33,903 bases of DNA. It comes from JAIBJP01 sp035639875. Lineage in GTDB: Bacteria > Actinomycetota > Thermoleophilia > Gaiellales > Gaiellaceae. Positions 1 to 8,351 of the stretch are shown one piece after another. Numbering within the stretch: position 1 is the first letter of the stretch; the number at the start of each line of letters is the position of its first letter. The notes under the pieces are model-generated. The model did not search any database. It saw nothing but the letters and a program-made list of their open reading frames with translations, and had not been told where the DNA came from. The position numbers and the translations under genes were made by a program. The stretch spans positions 1-33,903 of the forward strand of contig DASQXE010000017.1 of assembly GCA_035639875.1 (NCBI GenBank), given 5' to 3'.

Positions 1-2
1 AG

Positions 3-611
3 ATGAAGATCGGACGCGAGCCCGAGCAGGATCCTGCCCGCCTCGACGCGGCCCGGCGCGCGATCGGAGACGGGACCGAGCTCTTCGTGGACGCGAACGG
101 CGCCTACGGTCGTGAGGAAGCCGCCGTCTGGGCCGAGCGCCTCGCCGCTGAGTGGCAGTCGAGGTGGTTCGAGGAGCCGGTGTCTTCGGCCGACATCGAA
201 GGTCTCCGCCTCGTCCGGGAACGCGCTCCCCGCGGTCTCGAGATCGCGGCCGGCGAGTACGGCTACGTGCTCGCGGACTTCCGCAACCTCCTCGCCGGGG
301 AGGCGGTCGACTGTTTGCAGGCCGACGTCACACGTTGCGGCGGGATCACTGGTCTACTCGGGGTCTCCCGCCTGGTAGGCGAATACGGGATCGACCTCTC
401 CGGCCATTGCGCGCCCGCACTCTCCGTGCAGCCGCTCTGCGCCGTCCAGCGGTTGCGCCATCTCGAGTGGTTCCACGACCACGTTCGCCTCGAGGCGATG
501 CTCTTCGACGGCGTGCCGAAGCCGAGCAACGGGGTCGTCGCCCCAGACAGGTCGCGGCCGGGGCACGGTCTCGAGCTCAAGCGGACGGACGCCGAGAGGT
601 ACGCGGCATGA
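3..611 (+). CDS. Enolase-superfamily (mandelate racemase type) enzyme, 5' end missing
   Basis: This is the C-terminal barrel half of a mandelate racemase/muconate lactonizing type enzyme; the N-terminal capping domain lies before the window. Visible active-site elements, numbered from base 3, are a lysine at the start (K2, second Lys of the KxK pair), metal ligands D30 (FVDANG), E57/E58 (FEEP) and E85 (AGE), and the Asp-His dyad D108 (QADV) and H135 (SGHCAP), followed by E155. This set fits the mandelate-racemase subgroup, which abstracts a proton alpha to a carboxylate; many members are sugar-acid dehydratases. The substrate cannot be read from the sequence. The stop overlaps the next start as ATGA (608-611), so it is translationally coupled to the 2-hydroxyacid dehydrogenase, which suggests a shared hydroxy- or sugar-acid pathway. 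Confidence 0.88.
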   Translation: MKIGREPEQDPARLDAARRAIGDGTELFVDANGAYGREEAAVWAERLAAEWQSRWFEEPVSSADIEGLRLVRERAPRGLEIAAGEYGYVLADFRNLLAGEAVDCLQADVTRCGGITGLLGVSRLVGEYGIDLSGHCAPALSVQPLCAVQRLRHLEWFHDHVRLEAMLFDGVPKPSNGVVAPDRSRPGHGLELKRTDAERYAA

Positions 612-3600
612 AGATGAGAGTCCCGGCGAAGACGAACGGCCGCTTCCACACGCCTCCGGTTGGCACGATCGAGCTTGACGTCGCCGAGCTCGAGCACGAC
701 GTCCGCTCGGCGATCGAAGGCGAGGTGCGCTTCAGTCCCGGCGACCGAGCGCTCTACGCCACCGGAGGTTCCAACTACCGCATGGTCCCGATCGGCGTCG
801 TGATCCCCCGGACGATCGACGACGTCGTCGCCACGGTCGCGGCATGCCGCGCGCACGCAGCCCCAATGCTCTCGCTCGGCGGGCACACGAGCCTCGCAGG
901 CCAGGGGGCGAACGTCGCCGTCGTTATCGACTTTTCCAAGTACTTGAACCGGGTGCTCGAAATCGACCCCGAACGGAAGCTCGCGCGTGTCGAGCCGGGC
1001 GTTATCCTCGACGACCTGCGCAATACGGCCGAGAAGCGGCACCGGCTCACGTTCGGCCCGGATCCTTCCACGCACACGCACTGCACCCTGGGCGGGATGG
1101 TCGGGAACAACTCCTGCGGCGTCCACTCGGTCATGACCCAGTTCTACGGGCCCGGGCCGACGACCGCGCACAACGTCTACGAGCTCGAGGTCCTCACGTA
1201 CCGGGGCGAGCGCTTTCGCGTCGGTCCCGGAGAAGACGGACTGCCGGCGGACATCCGAGACCGCCTCGTCGCTCTCCGCGACCGCGTTGGGGACGAGGTG
1301 CGCCGCCGCTACCCCGACATCCCGCGGCGCATTTCGGGCTACAACCTGAACGAGCTCCTGCCCGAGAACGGGTTCAACGTCGCGCGGGCGCTCACGGGGA
1401 CCGAGTCGACCTGCGTGACGATCCTGGAAGCGACCGTCCACCTCGTCCACAGCCCGCCGGCGCGAACGCTCGTCGTCGTCGGCTACGAGGACGCACCCAC
1501 GGCGGCCGACCACGTCCTGGAGGTGCTGGAGCACAAGCCGCTCGGGCTCGAAGGCATGGACGACACCCTCGCTGAGGACATGACCCTCGTCGGGATCCAC
1601 GACCGGGACCTGTCGCTCATGCCCGAGGGGCGCGGCTGGCTGATCGTGGAGCTCGGCGGCGAGACGAAGGAAGAGTCCGATGAGAAGGGCCGCGCGCTCA
1701 TCGCCGACCTCGAGAAGGACAAGACGCACGGGCCGACGGGAACGAAGCTCTACGGCGACGCCGAGCAGGTAGCCCACGTGTGGAAGGTCCGCGAGGCGGG
1801 ACTGGGAGCGACGGCGTTCATCCCGGGGAAGCCGGACACGTACGAGGGCTGGGAGGACTCGGCGGTGCCGCCCGAGCGCCTGGGCGAGTACCTCCGCGAG
1901 CTGAAGAAGCTCGGCGGCAAGTACGGCTACGAGAGCGCGCTCTACGGGCACTACGGCCAGGGCTGCGTGCACGCGCGCTGGAACTTCGACCTCGTGACCG
2001 AGGACGGGATCAAGCAGTTTCGCTCCTTCCTCGACGAGGCCTCCGACCTCGTCCTCTCCCTCGGCGGCTCCTTATCCGGCGAGCACGGCGACGGCCAGTC
2101 CCGTGCGGAGCTCCTCCCGAAGATGTTCGGCGACGAGCTCGTCGAGGCGTTTCGCGAGTTCAAGTCGATCTGGGACCCCGACTGGAAGATGAACCCGGGC
2201 AAGGTGGTCGACGCATACCGCATCACGGACAATCTCAGGCTCGGCGCCGGCTTCAGGCTGCCCGCGCCGAAAACGCACTTCTCCTACCCGAACGACGGCG
2301 GCAGCTTCGGGCACGCGACCATTCGCTGCGTCGGGATCGGAAACTGCCGGCGCATGGAAGCCGAGGGCGGGGTCATGTGCCCGAGCTACATGGTCACGCG
2401 GGAGGAGAAGCACACGACGCGCGGTCGCGCGAGGCTCCTCTTCGAGATGCTGCAAGGCCGGCCGGTCGAGGGCGGCTGGCGGAACCAGGAAGTCTTCGAC
2501 GCGCTCAACCTCTGCCTCTCCTGCAAGGGATGCACGAACGACTGTCCCGTCTCGGTCGACATGCCGACCCTCAAGGCCGAGTTTCTCTCCCATTACTGGA
2601 AGCGACGCCTGCGACCTCGGCATGCCTACGCGTTCGGCCTCATCGACCAGGCGGCGCGCCTGGCCTCGAGGATGCCCAGGGCCGTCAACTTCGTCACGCA
2701 GACGCCTTCGTTCTCGCGCGTTGCGAAGCTCGCCGCCGGCATGTCGCCGAAGCGCGAGTTCCCGCCGTTCGCGCCAGTGAGCCTCACAAGCTGGTACCGC
2801 GCGCGGGGCGGGCCCCGCAACGAGACGGGCGAGAAGGTCCTGCTCTGGCCGGACACCTTCACGAACTACTTCCATCCCGAGATCGGGATCGCGTGTGTGG
2901 AAGTCCTCGAGGATGCCGGTTACCGGGTGGAGATGCCGACGAGTCACGTCTGTTGTGGACGGCCGCTCTACGACTACGGGATGCTCGACCTCGCCCGCCG
3001 CTACCTCCTGCACGTCCTCGACGTCCTCCGCGACGACATTCGCGCCGGCGTACCCGTCGTCGGAGTCGAGCCGAGCTGCCTCGCCACTTTCAAGGACGAG
3101 CTCGCGAAAATGCTCCCGCACGACGAGGACGCGAAGCGGCTCGCGGGCCAGGCGTACCACTTCGCCGGTTTCCTCGAGCACGTCGGGTACGAGCCGCCGC
3201 CTCTTCGTCGCAAGGCTCTCCTGCACGGACACTGCCACCAGAAGGCGACCGGCGGTATCGAGGGCGAGAAGAAGCTGCTCGAGAAGATGGGGGTCGAGGT
3301 CGACGCTCCCGACTCAGGCTGCTGCGGGATGGCCGGCTCGTTCGGCTTCGAGCAGGGGCACTACCATGTCTCGATGGCGTGCGGCGAGCGCGTCCTCCTG
3401 CCCGCCGTGCGCGCGGCGCCGGCGGACACGCTCGTGGTCGCGGATGGGTTTTCCTGCCGGACGCAGATCGAGCAGGGTCGGACCGGCCGCCGCGGCCTCC
3501 ACGTCGGCCAGGTGCTGAAGCTGGCACTGGACCACGGTCCGGAAGGTCCCCGCGGCGGGCATCCCGAAGAGGAATCGCTCGCGGCGCCGAGCGCGAACGG

Positions 3601-3682
3601 GCATCACCCCGGTCTCGCCGTCGCAATCGTCGGCGGCGCGGTGGCCGCGGGAGCGCTCCTCTGGAAGGCCCGTTCGTCCTGA
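608..3682 (+). CDS. FAD-linked 2-hydroxyacid dehydrogenase fused to Fe-S (CCG) domains, YdiJ-like, copy 1
   Basis: A 1024-residue fusion with the architecture of E. coli YdiJ. It has an N-terminal FAD_binding_4 domain (GGHTSLAGQG near residue 99; GGMVGNNSCGVHS near 164), an FAD-oxidase C-terminal domain (GEHGDGQS), then Fe-S modules. The ferredoxin motif CxxCxxCxxxCP is at C636, C639, C642 and C646; the other cluster motif is C574, C580 and C591-P. Two CCG repeats are at 782-784 and 905-907, as in GlcF and LldE heterodisulfide-reductase-type domains. The family oxidises D-2-hydroxyacids (D-lactate, glycolate, 2-hydroxyglutarate) and passes electrons to quinone. Residues about 1003-1019 form a hydrophobic segment absent from the paralogue at 10171, a possible membrane anchor. 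The start at 608 is chosen because it overlaps the upstream stop as ATGA and matches the family N-terminus; an in-frame extension to 152 lies inside the upstream gene. The substrate is unproven. Confidence 0.92.
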   Translation: MKMRVPAKTNGRFHTPPVGTIELDVAELEHDVRSAIEGEVRFSPGDRALYATGGSNYRMVPIGVVIPRTIDDVVATVAACRAHAAPMLSLGGHTSLAGQGANVAVVIDFSKYLNRVLEIDPERKLARVEPGVILDDLRNTAEKRHRLTFGPDPSTHTHCTLGGMVGNNSCGVHSVMTQFYGPGPTTAHNVYELEVLTYRGERFRVGPGEDGLPADIRDRLVALRDRVGDEVRRRYPDIPRRISGYNLNELLPENGFNVARALTGTESTCVTILEATVHLVHSPPARTLVVVGYEDAPTAADHVLEVLEHKPLGLEGMDDTLAEDMTLVGIHDRDLSLMPEGRGWLIVELGGETKEESDEKGRALIADLEKDKTHGPTGTKLYGDAEQVAHVWKVREAGLGATAFIPGKPDTYEGWEDSAVPPERLGEYLRELKKLGGKYGYESALYGHYGQGCVHARWNFDLVTEDGIKQFRSFLDEASDLVLSLGGSLSGEHGDGQSRAELLPKMFGDELVEAFREFKSIWDPDWKMNPGKVVDAYRITDNLRLGAGFRLPAPKTHFSYPNDGGSFGHATIRCVGIGNCRRMEAEGGVMCPSYMVTREEKHTTRGRARLLFEMLQGRPVEGGWRNQEVFDALNLCLSCKGCTNDCPVSVDMPTLKAEFLSHYWKRRLRPRHAYAFGLIDQAARLASRMPRAVNFVTQTPSFSRVAKLAAGMSPKREFPPFAPVSLTSWYRARGGPRNETGEKVLLWPDTFTNYFHPEIGIACVEVLEDAGYRVEMPTSHVCCGRPLYDYGMLDLARRYLLHVLDVLRDDIRAGVPVVGVEPSCLATFKDELAKMLPHDEDAKRLAGQAYHFAGFLEHVGYEPPPLRRKALLHGHCHQKATGGIEGEKKLLEKMGVEVDAPDSGCCGMAGSFGFEQGHYHVSMACGERVLLPAVRAAPADTLVVADGFSCRTQIEQGRTGRRGLHVGQVLKLALDHGPEGPRGGHPEEESLAAPSANGHHPGLAVAIVGGAVAAGALLWKARSS

Positions 3683-3714
3683 TGCGCCTCCGCGAAGGCT
3701 AAGAAGCGGCCTAG

Positions 3715-4038
3715 CTACCGGCGTTCTTCTTCGACGAGCCGCTCGGCCGTCGGGACGGCTTCGAGTCGCTCGTCAGGGATCGGCTTTCCGCTCTCGACGG
3801 AGAGCCCATAGGTGCCGGCGGCGAGCCGCGCCTCGGCGCGCTCCACCGCGCGGAGCCTTCCGCGGAGCTCGTCCGCGAGGCCGGCATCGAGCTCGTCTTG
3901 GTAGAGCTCGGAGCCGAAGTTCCCCGGATCGCCGATGTCCTCCACCTCGCCGGAATCGGCGTGCCTGAGCTGGGCGAGCGCGCGCTCGACCCGCCCCCTC
4001 TCGGCGGCCAGGAGCTCTCGGGCGCGTTCGGGATCCAC
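3715..4038 (-). CDS. TraR/DksA-like protein lacking the zinc-finger cysteines
   Basis: A 107-residue protein with GTG start. It shows the layout of small DksA/TraR proteins that act in the RNA polymerase secondary channel: an N-terminal coiled-coil region rich in Glu/Arg/Ala, then the signature GTYG-x-S-xx-SG-xx-I and RLEAVPTAERL. In the classical family the positions after GTYG and in the last helix are cysteines (CxxC...CxxC). Here they are Ser and other residues, and the protein contains no cysteine at all. The fold is probably kept without zinc, as in some cysteine-poor DksA-like proteins, but this is inferred. It converges with the dehydrogenase gene with a 32-bp gap. Stress or ppGpp-linked transcription control is the family role, not shown here. 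Confidence 0.8.
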   Translation of the reverse strand: MDPERARELLAAERGRVERALAQLRHADSGEVEDIGDPGNFGSELYQDELDAGLADELRGRLRAVERAEARLAAGTYGLSVESGKPIPDERLEAVPTAERLVEEERR

Positions 4039-4201
4039 GACGCCAAATTAGCGCTTGACACGACTCCTCGCGCGTGCGAACGTGTCATTGTCGAAGCCCG
4101 GTGACCGCGAGGTCGGCGGGCTTCGGCGTTTCTGGATGCCGAGGCGAGGCCAACTGTCGGGCCTCCCTCTCGATACGGTTGCCTCAGTGGCAGCGGAATG
4201 C

Positions 4202-5197
4202 ATGGTCGACGCCGCCGGCCGTGGCGTCACGGTGACGAGCCCGGACAAGGTCTTCTTCTCCGAGCGCGGGGAGACGAAGCTCGACCTGGTCCGGTACTAC
4301 CTCGCGGTCGCGGAACCGTTTCTACGCGCCGCGGGCGGACGGCCGACGCTCATGCAGCGCTTCCCGCACGGCGCGGAGGGGAGCTCGTTCTTCCAGAAGC
4401 GGGTCCCCGAGAACGCGCCCGAATGGCTGCAGACGACGATCGTCACGACGCCGAACGGAACGACCTCTCGCGCCCTCGTTCTCGCCGACATGGCGCACGT
4501 GGCCTGGGCCGTGAACCTGGCCTGCATCGGCTTTCACGTGTGGCCGTACCACCATGACCGGCCCGACGTCGCCGACGAGCTGCGCCTCGACCTCGACCCG
4601 CAGCGCGGCGTCGGCTTCGACGAGGTGCGCGCTGCGGCGGCCGATGTCCGCGGCCTGCTGGACGAGCTCGGCATCGTTGGCTACCCGAAGACCACGGGCA
4701 ACCGCGGGCTGCACGTCTACGTTCGCCTCGAGCCGCGCTGGGACTCGTACGAGGTGCGGGCGGCAGCCGTCGCGGCGGCTCGCGAGCTCGAGCGCCGCCG
4801 CCCAAAGCTGATCACCTCCGCGTGGTGGAAGGAGGAGCGCGGCCGGCGCGTCTTCATCGACTACAACCAGAACGCGCCGCACAAGACCGTCTTCGGTCCG
4901 TGGTCGGTGCGAGCTCGCCCCGGCGCTCAGGTGTCGGCTCCCCTCACATGGGACGAGATCGACATGCTTCATCCCGACGAGCTGACCGTCGACAGCGTGC
5001 CTGCGCGGCTCGCGGCGCAGGGTGACCCGTGGGAGGAGATGAACGACCGGCCGCAGTCGCTCGAGCCGCTACTCGAGCTCCACGAGCGGGACCGCGCCGC
5101 CGGCCTCCTAGATGCTCCGTGGCCGCCTGTGTATCCGAAACAGCCGGACGAGCCGCCACGAGTCGCGCCGAGCCGGGCTCGCAAACACGCCTCGTAG
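4202..5197 (+). CDS. Stand-alone LigD-type polymerase/primase domain (PolDom, archaeo-eukaryotic primase fold)
   Basis: A 331-residue single-domain protein equal to the polymerase domain of mycobacterial LigD, the non-homologous end-joining enzyme that fills gaps with ribonucleotides or dNTPs. Visible catalytic elements are the metal-binding pair D130-L-D132, the nucleotide-binding TTGNRGLHV with H171, and a third acidic residue D220 in FIDYNQN. The N-terminal motif VTSPDKVFF followed by a DLVRYY helix is the usual opening of the family, which supports starting at ATG 4202; a longer frame back to 4055 has no family sequence. Neither ligase nor phosphoesterase domain follows, and no Ku gene is nearby, so partners must be elsewhere. 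The C-terminus has a basic, proline-rich tail. Confidence 0.9.
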   Translation: MVDAAGRGVTVTSPDKVFFSERGETKLDLVRYYLAVAEPFLRAAGGRPTLMQRFPHGAEGSSFFQKRVPENAPEWLQTTIVTTPNGTTSRALVLADMAHVAWAVNLACIGFHVWPYHHDRPDVADELRLDLDPQRGVGFDEVRAAAADVRGLLDELGIVGYPKTTGNRGLHVYVRLEPRWDSYEVRAAAVAAARELERRRPKLITSAWWKEERGRRVFIDYNQNAPHKTVFGPWSVRARPGAQVSAPLTWDEIDMLHPDELTVDSVPARLAAQGDPWEEMNDRPQSLEPLLELHERDRAAGLLDAPWPPVYPKQPDEPPRVAPSRARKHAS

Positions 5198-5218
5198 ACG
5201 CCGCGTTAGTGGGTCTTG

Positions 5219-5755
5219 ATGAGCGTGATGTGGTTGGCTTCGTGCGTGCACGAATCGGCCGCTGATATCCGCCTCTTGCAGGGGCTCCTCGACCGCAGCT
5301 ACGCGAATGCAGGTCAACACCTGCTCAGCATCCACACGCCCGAGCGGAGAGCAACCGCGGAGGAACTCACCGCTCGGCTGACGGGAATGTGCCTGCTCGT
5401 GCTGACGACGGTCACCGCCGACTGCCGCCCGATCGGCGGGGCGGTGGACGGGATCTTCTACCGGGGAGCGTTCCACTTTGGCTCGAGCCCACACTCGCTG
5501 CGCTTTCGCCACATCCGTTCCCGCCCGCAGGTGACGGCGACGCACCTCCCCGGAGAAGAGTTCGCCGTAACAGTCCACGGCCGCGCGGTGCCGATCGATG
5601 TCAGCGCCGACGAGAACGCCGGGTTCCGCCAGGCATTGCTCGACGTCTATCTGCCGCGCTATGGGCCGGACTGGGAGCGCCTCCTCGACTCCGGGCCTCT
5701 CTACGCGAGAATCGAGCCCGAGCGGATGTTCGCCTTTGCGATGCCGGAGGCCTGA
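5219..5755 (+). CDS. Pyridoxamine 5'-phosphate oxidase-like (FMN-binding split barrel) protein
   Basis: About 178 residues with a split-barrel core: a strand LLVLTTVTADCRPIGGAVDG, then FYRGAFHFGSSPHSLRFRHIR, then a strand with VTATHLPGEEFAVTVHGRA. This matches actinobacterial pyridoxamine-phosphate-oxidase-like proteins that bind FMN or F420, or sometimes heme. An N-terminal helix (ADIRLLQGLLDRS) and a C-terminal segment ending in MFAF are typical of one subgroup. The start is uncertain: ATG 5219 is the first ATG, but GTG 5246 gives the more family-like N-terminus; neither has a clear ribosome-binding site. It lies 21 bp after the polymerase gene and may be read with it. The substrate is unknown. 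Confidence 0.8.
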   Translation: MSVMWLASCVHESAADIRLLQGLLDRSYANAGQHLLSIHTPERRATAEELTARLTGMCLLVLTTVTADCRPIGGAVDGIFYRGAFHFGSSPHSLRFRHIRSRPQVTATHLPGEEFAVTVHGRAVPIDVSADENAGFRQALLDVYLPRYGPDWERLLDSGPLYARIEPERMFAFAMPEA

Positions 5756-5776
5756 GCGGCAGACCCGAGCCTGCGT

Positions 5777-5970
5777 CTAGACGCCTTCCTTCGTCACGAC
5801 CTCGTAGCGACCGTTCTCCTCAATCGCGACTTCCCCCCAGGGCCCGGCAGGATGAAGTACTCGTCGTCGGTGCCGTGTGCTTCCTCAAACTCGCCGAGCG
5901 TCGCGTTGATACGGCCTAGACAGTCCGCGTCGGCGCACTCGCAGAAAACGGGATGTGACGATTGTCGGGT
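5777..5970 (-). pseudogene. Decayed copy of the small CxCx4C protein
   Basis: Reading the minus strand from just after an in-frame TAA (5971-5973) gives VFCECADADC and then TLGEFEEAHG and YFILPG, clearly the same family as the neighbouring gene (5916-6197) and the one at 25223. There is no start codon before the CEC motif. The frame breaks at a run of six C (5833-5838; G on the coding strand). In the next frame the text resumes as EVAIEENGRYEVVTKEGV and stops at 5777. One added base at the homopolymer would restore a continuous tail, so a sequencing error is possible there, but the missing 5' half is not explained by that. It looks like a tandem duplicate losing function. Confidence 0.65.
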
Positions 5971-6197
5971 TTACTCCTGCGCCGCTGACCGGCGGTGACG
6001 ACGAAGAGGTTGGGATGTGAGCGGATCGCCTCGTACTCCTCGAGATGGAGCGCCACGGTCTCGATGCAGTCCTCGTTGCTGCACTCACACAGAAACTCAA
6101 GCGGGCCCTCGAGGGAGCCCACGGATTCGAGCACGCGCTCGTTGACCTCCCGAAAGAGGATCTGGCTCCTGACGAGCCGCTGAAGTTGCCGGGACAT
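5916..6197 (-). CDS. Small CxCx4C-motif protein (family of unknown function), copy 1
   Basis: A 93-residue product starting at ATG 6197 behind a good purine-rich ribosome-binding site (AAGGGGGA). The first 70 residues contain a helix with VNERV, then GPLEFLCECSNEDC and VALHLEEYEAIRSHPNLFVV. The same order of elements occurs in the protein at 25223. The three cysteines, CxCx4C, suggest metal binding, but this is a guess. After VVTAG the last 23 residues (RRRSK...) look unrelated to the family and read through the decayed second copy; a neighbouring frame meets a TAA at 5971. The natural C-terminus has therefore probably been lost to a frameshift. I do not know the function. Confidence 0.65.
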   Translation of the reverse strand: MSRQLQRLVRSQILFREVNERVLESVGSLEGPLEFLCECSNEDCIETVALHLEEYEAIRSHPNLFVVTAGQRRRSKPDNRHIPFSASAPTRTV

Positions 6198-6608
6198 TCC
6201 GTCCCCCTTCTCGCTCGCTGGCAGAGACCGGGAACGGAGACCTCTGAAGCGCCCCTAGGCCCTAGGCGTGAAGCGGCGGAGGAAGAAGAAGCGCCAAAGG
6301 GGCACACCCGGCTGTAATCGCACCCTTCTCGGCGGATTTGAGTCCACCAGGCCGCCGCCCCGACGATCTTTGCCTCAACGAAAAACTAGCGGCCATTCTG
6401 GCCGACGGGCCGTCTTGTCGCCGGCGACGTACTCGAGGTGGCGCCTTCCGCGCAGCCTGCCCTCGAGAGCCGCTAAAGCGTTCGTACAACCCGGTCTCCC
6501 GTTGTCACGGGCAGAGAAACCGGAATGCGGTAACGCTCTCCCGAGCGGCGCCACCGGTTTGAAGGAGCGCTCGACGGGAAGCATCGTGGTGCGGAGCGTT
6601 CGAGCGCC
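6198..6608 (+). other. Intergenic region upstream of the permease operon
   Basis: About 410 bp between divergent genes with no convincing coding frame. It should hold promoters for the leftward small gene and the rightward permease operon. I see a short inverted repeat CCCGT-TGTC-ACGGG around 6502-6515 that could be an operator, but no clear -35/-10 pair and no known riboswitch. The permease start lacks a strong ribosome-binding site. Confidence 0.3.
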
Positions 6609-8321
6609 GTGACTCTCGCCTTCACCCAAACTCTCCATCCGGCAGGCGGCGTCGTCGGCAGCACGTTGCTCGCCCTCGTCCCCGTCGCGACCGTCCTCAT
6701 CCTGCTTGCCGTTCTCCGAGTGACCGCCTGGCTCGCGGTGGTTCTCGGCTCGATCGTCACGATCATTCTTGCCCTCGCGGTGTGGGATGTGCCCGCGAAG
6801 AACACTTTTGCGTCGTACTTCTACGGCACGGCGACGGGGTTCTGGGCCGTCGCGTGGATCGTCATCTGGGGCGTGGTGATCTTCAACACGATGGTGGTCA
6901 CGGGCGCATTCGATCGTCTGAAGGAATGGCTCATCTCCCAGGCGACGCGCGACATCCGGATTCAGACGATTCTTCTCGCTTGGGCGTTCGGAGCCCTTCT
7001 CGAGGGTCTCGTCGGCTTCGGGTACCCGTGGGCCGTCGTGGCCCCGATCCTCATCTCGCTCGGAGTTGTCGAGCTGGAGGCCCTGCGGGTGGCCGCGCTG
7101 GGAAACACCGCGCCGGTCTCCTACGGCGCGCTCGGAGCCCCCATCCTCGGTCTCTCGAAGGTCACCGACCTCGACGTCAACGACCTGTCGTCTTCGATCG
7201 GTCGCGTCGTGGCGATCCTCGCGCTCCTGCCGCCGTTCCTGCTCATCTTCCTCGTCTCCGGAACGCGCGGTCTGCGGACGGGGTGGCCTATCGCCATCGT
7301 GGGCTCGCTCGGCTACATCGCGGGCCAGTACCCGATCGCCGAGTTCGTCGGGCCGTACATCCCGGACATCGTCGGCGGGCTGACCGCGTTCGCCGCAGTC
7401 TTCCTCCTCATCCGCTTCTGGCGACCGCGCGACGTGCTCGGCTTCGGCGGGGTCCCGATCGAGGGGGAGCCGGCCTACCCCGAGCCTCGCGAGGCGCTCG
7501 CCCCGGGCGCGCCCGCGGGCTCGTGGGCGGGAACGCCCGCCGGTGGCATGCGGGGAGCGGGGCTCACGATGCGTGATGCGCTCTTCGGCCTCGTCCCGTT
7601 CTTCATCCTCATCGCCGTCGTCGTCGCGTGGACAGGCCCGTGGTCGAGCCACTACCCGCCGCAGAGTCTCTTCGGCGACGATCCGATTACGAAGTGGACG
7701 CCGTTCCAGGCGAGCGTCACCGGCAAGTCGCCGAGCGGCGCCGACATCGACTCGACGTTCGGCTGGAATCCGCTCGTCGCCGGCACGGCCATCTTCTTCT
7801 CCTGGCTCCTCATCCTTGTCTTCCTCCGCCCGCGTGCAGGCCAGCTGCGGGACGTGGCGCGGCGGTCCTTTGGTCAGGTCTGGGGCGCGCTCCTCGTCGC
7901 GGTCTTCATCTTCGGACTCGCTTTCATCTTCAACTACTCCGGCATGGCGGGATCGATGGCGAACGGCTTCTCGAAGGTCGGGACCTGGTTCATCGTCCTC
8001 GCGCCCATCCTCGGGTGGATCGGGGTGGCCCTCTCCGGCTCGAACACGTCGGCGAACACGGTGTTCGGCTTCTTCCAGCTCCAGGTCGGGAAGCTCCTGG
8101 GGGCGCCGATTCTCATCTTCCCCACCCTGAACTCGATCGGAGCTGAGATCGGAAAGCCGGTCGCCCCCCAGACGACGAGCGTCGGCGTTTCCACGACGGG
8201 CTATGTTCGCAAGGAGGGCGCGGTGATCCGCCACAACATGGCGTGGACGCTCGTTGTCCTCCTCTATCTGATCGGCATCGGCGCCCTCTACTACTTCGTC
8301 TTCCCGAGCGCGATGCGGTAG
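6609..8321 (+). CDS. lctP: Lactate/glycolate permease (LctP family)
   Basis: A 570-residue polytopic membrane protein with at least a dozen hydrophobic segments, matching the LctP family (E. coli LldP and GlcA), which import L-lactate, D-lactate and glycolate with protons. Recognisable blocks are the early LLAVLRVTAWLAVVLGS helices, GALLEGLVGFGYPWAV and GNTAPVSYGALGAP. Near the C-terminus the segment with SGSNTSANTVFG and GKPVAPQTTSVGVSTT is highly typical. A large hydrophilic loop lies around residues 270-320. The start is GTG. It begins an apparent operon with the TPP enzyme (30-bp gap) and the FAD/Fe-S dehydrogenase, which fits uptake of a 2-hydroxyacid followed by oxidation. The exact substrate cannot be read from sequence. 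Confidence 0.92.
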   Translation: MTLAFTQTLHPAGGVVGSTLLALVPVATVLILLAVLRVTAWLAVVLGSIVTIILALAVWDVPAKNTFASYFYGTATGFWAVAWIVIWGVVIFNTMVVTGAFDRLKEWLISQATRDIRIQTILLAWAFGALLEGLVGFGYPWAVVAPILISLGVVELEALRVAALGNTAPVSYGALGAPILGLSKVTDLDVNDLSSSIGRVVAILALLPPFLLIFLVSGTRGLRTGWPIAIVGSLGYIAGQYPIAEFVGPYIPDIVGGLTAFAAVFLLIRFWRPRDVLGFGGVPIEGEPAYPEPREALAPGAPAGSWAGTPAGGMRGAGLTMRDALFGLVPFFILIAVVVAWTGPWSSHYPPQSLFGDDPITKWTPFQASVTGKSPSGADIDSTFGWNPLVAGTAIFFSWLLILVFLRPRAGQLRDVARRSFGQVWGALLVAVFIFGLAFIFNYSGMAGSMANGFSKVGTWFIVLAPILGWIGVALSGSNTSANTVFGFFQLQVGKLLGAPILIFPTLNSIGAEIGKPVAPQTTSVGVSTTGYVRKEGAVIRHNMAWTLVVLLYLIGIGALYYFVFPSAMR

Positions 8322-8351
8322 CCGTCGCACGGCTTCGAAAGGGGTAGCAAG

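Noticed and set aside
152..607. N-terminal extension of the first FAD/Fe-S gene
   Set aside because: It lies within the enolase-superfamily gene in another frame and is Arg-rich without homology; the ATGA overlap at 608 is a better start.
4055..4083. A TTGACA box as promoter of the polymerase gene
   Set aside because: No acceptable -10 element at 16-19 bp; TTGACA alone is weak evidence in GC-rich DNA.
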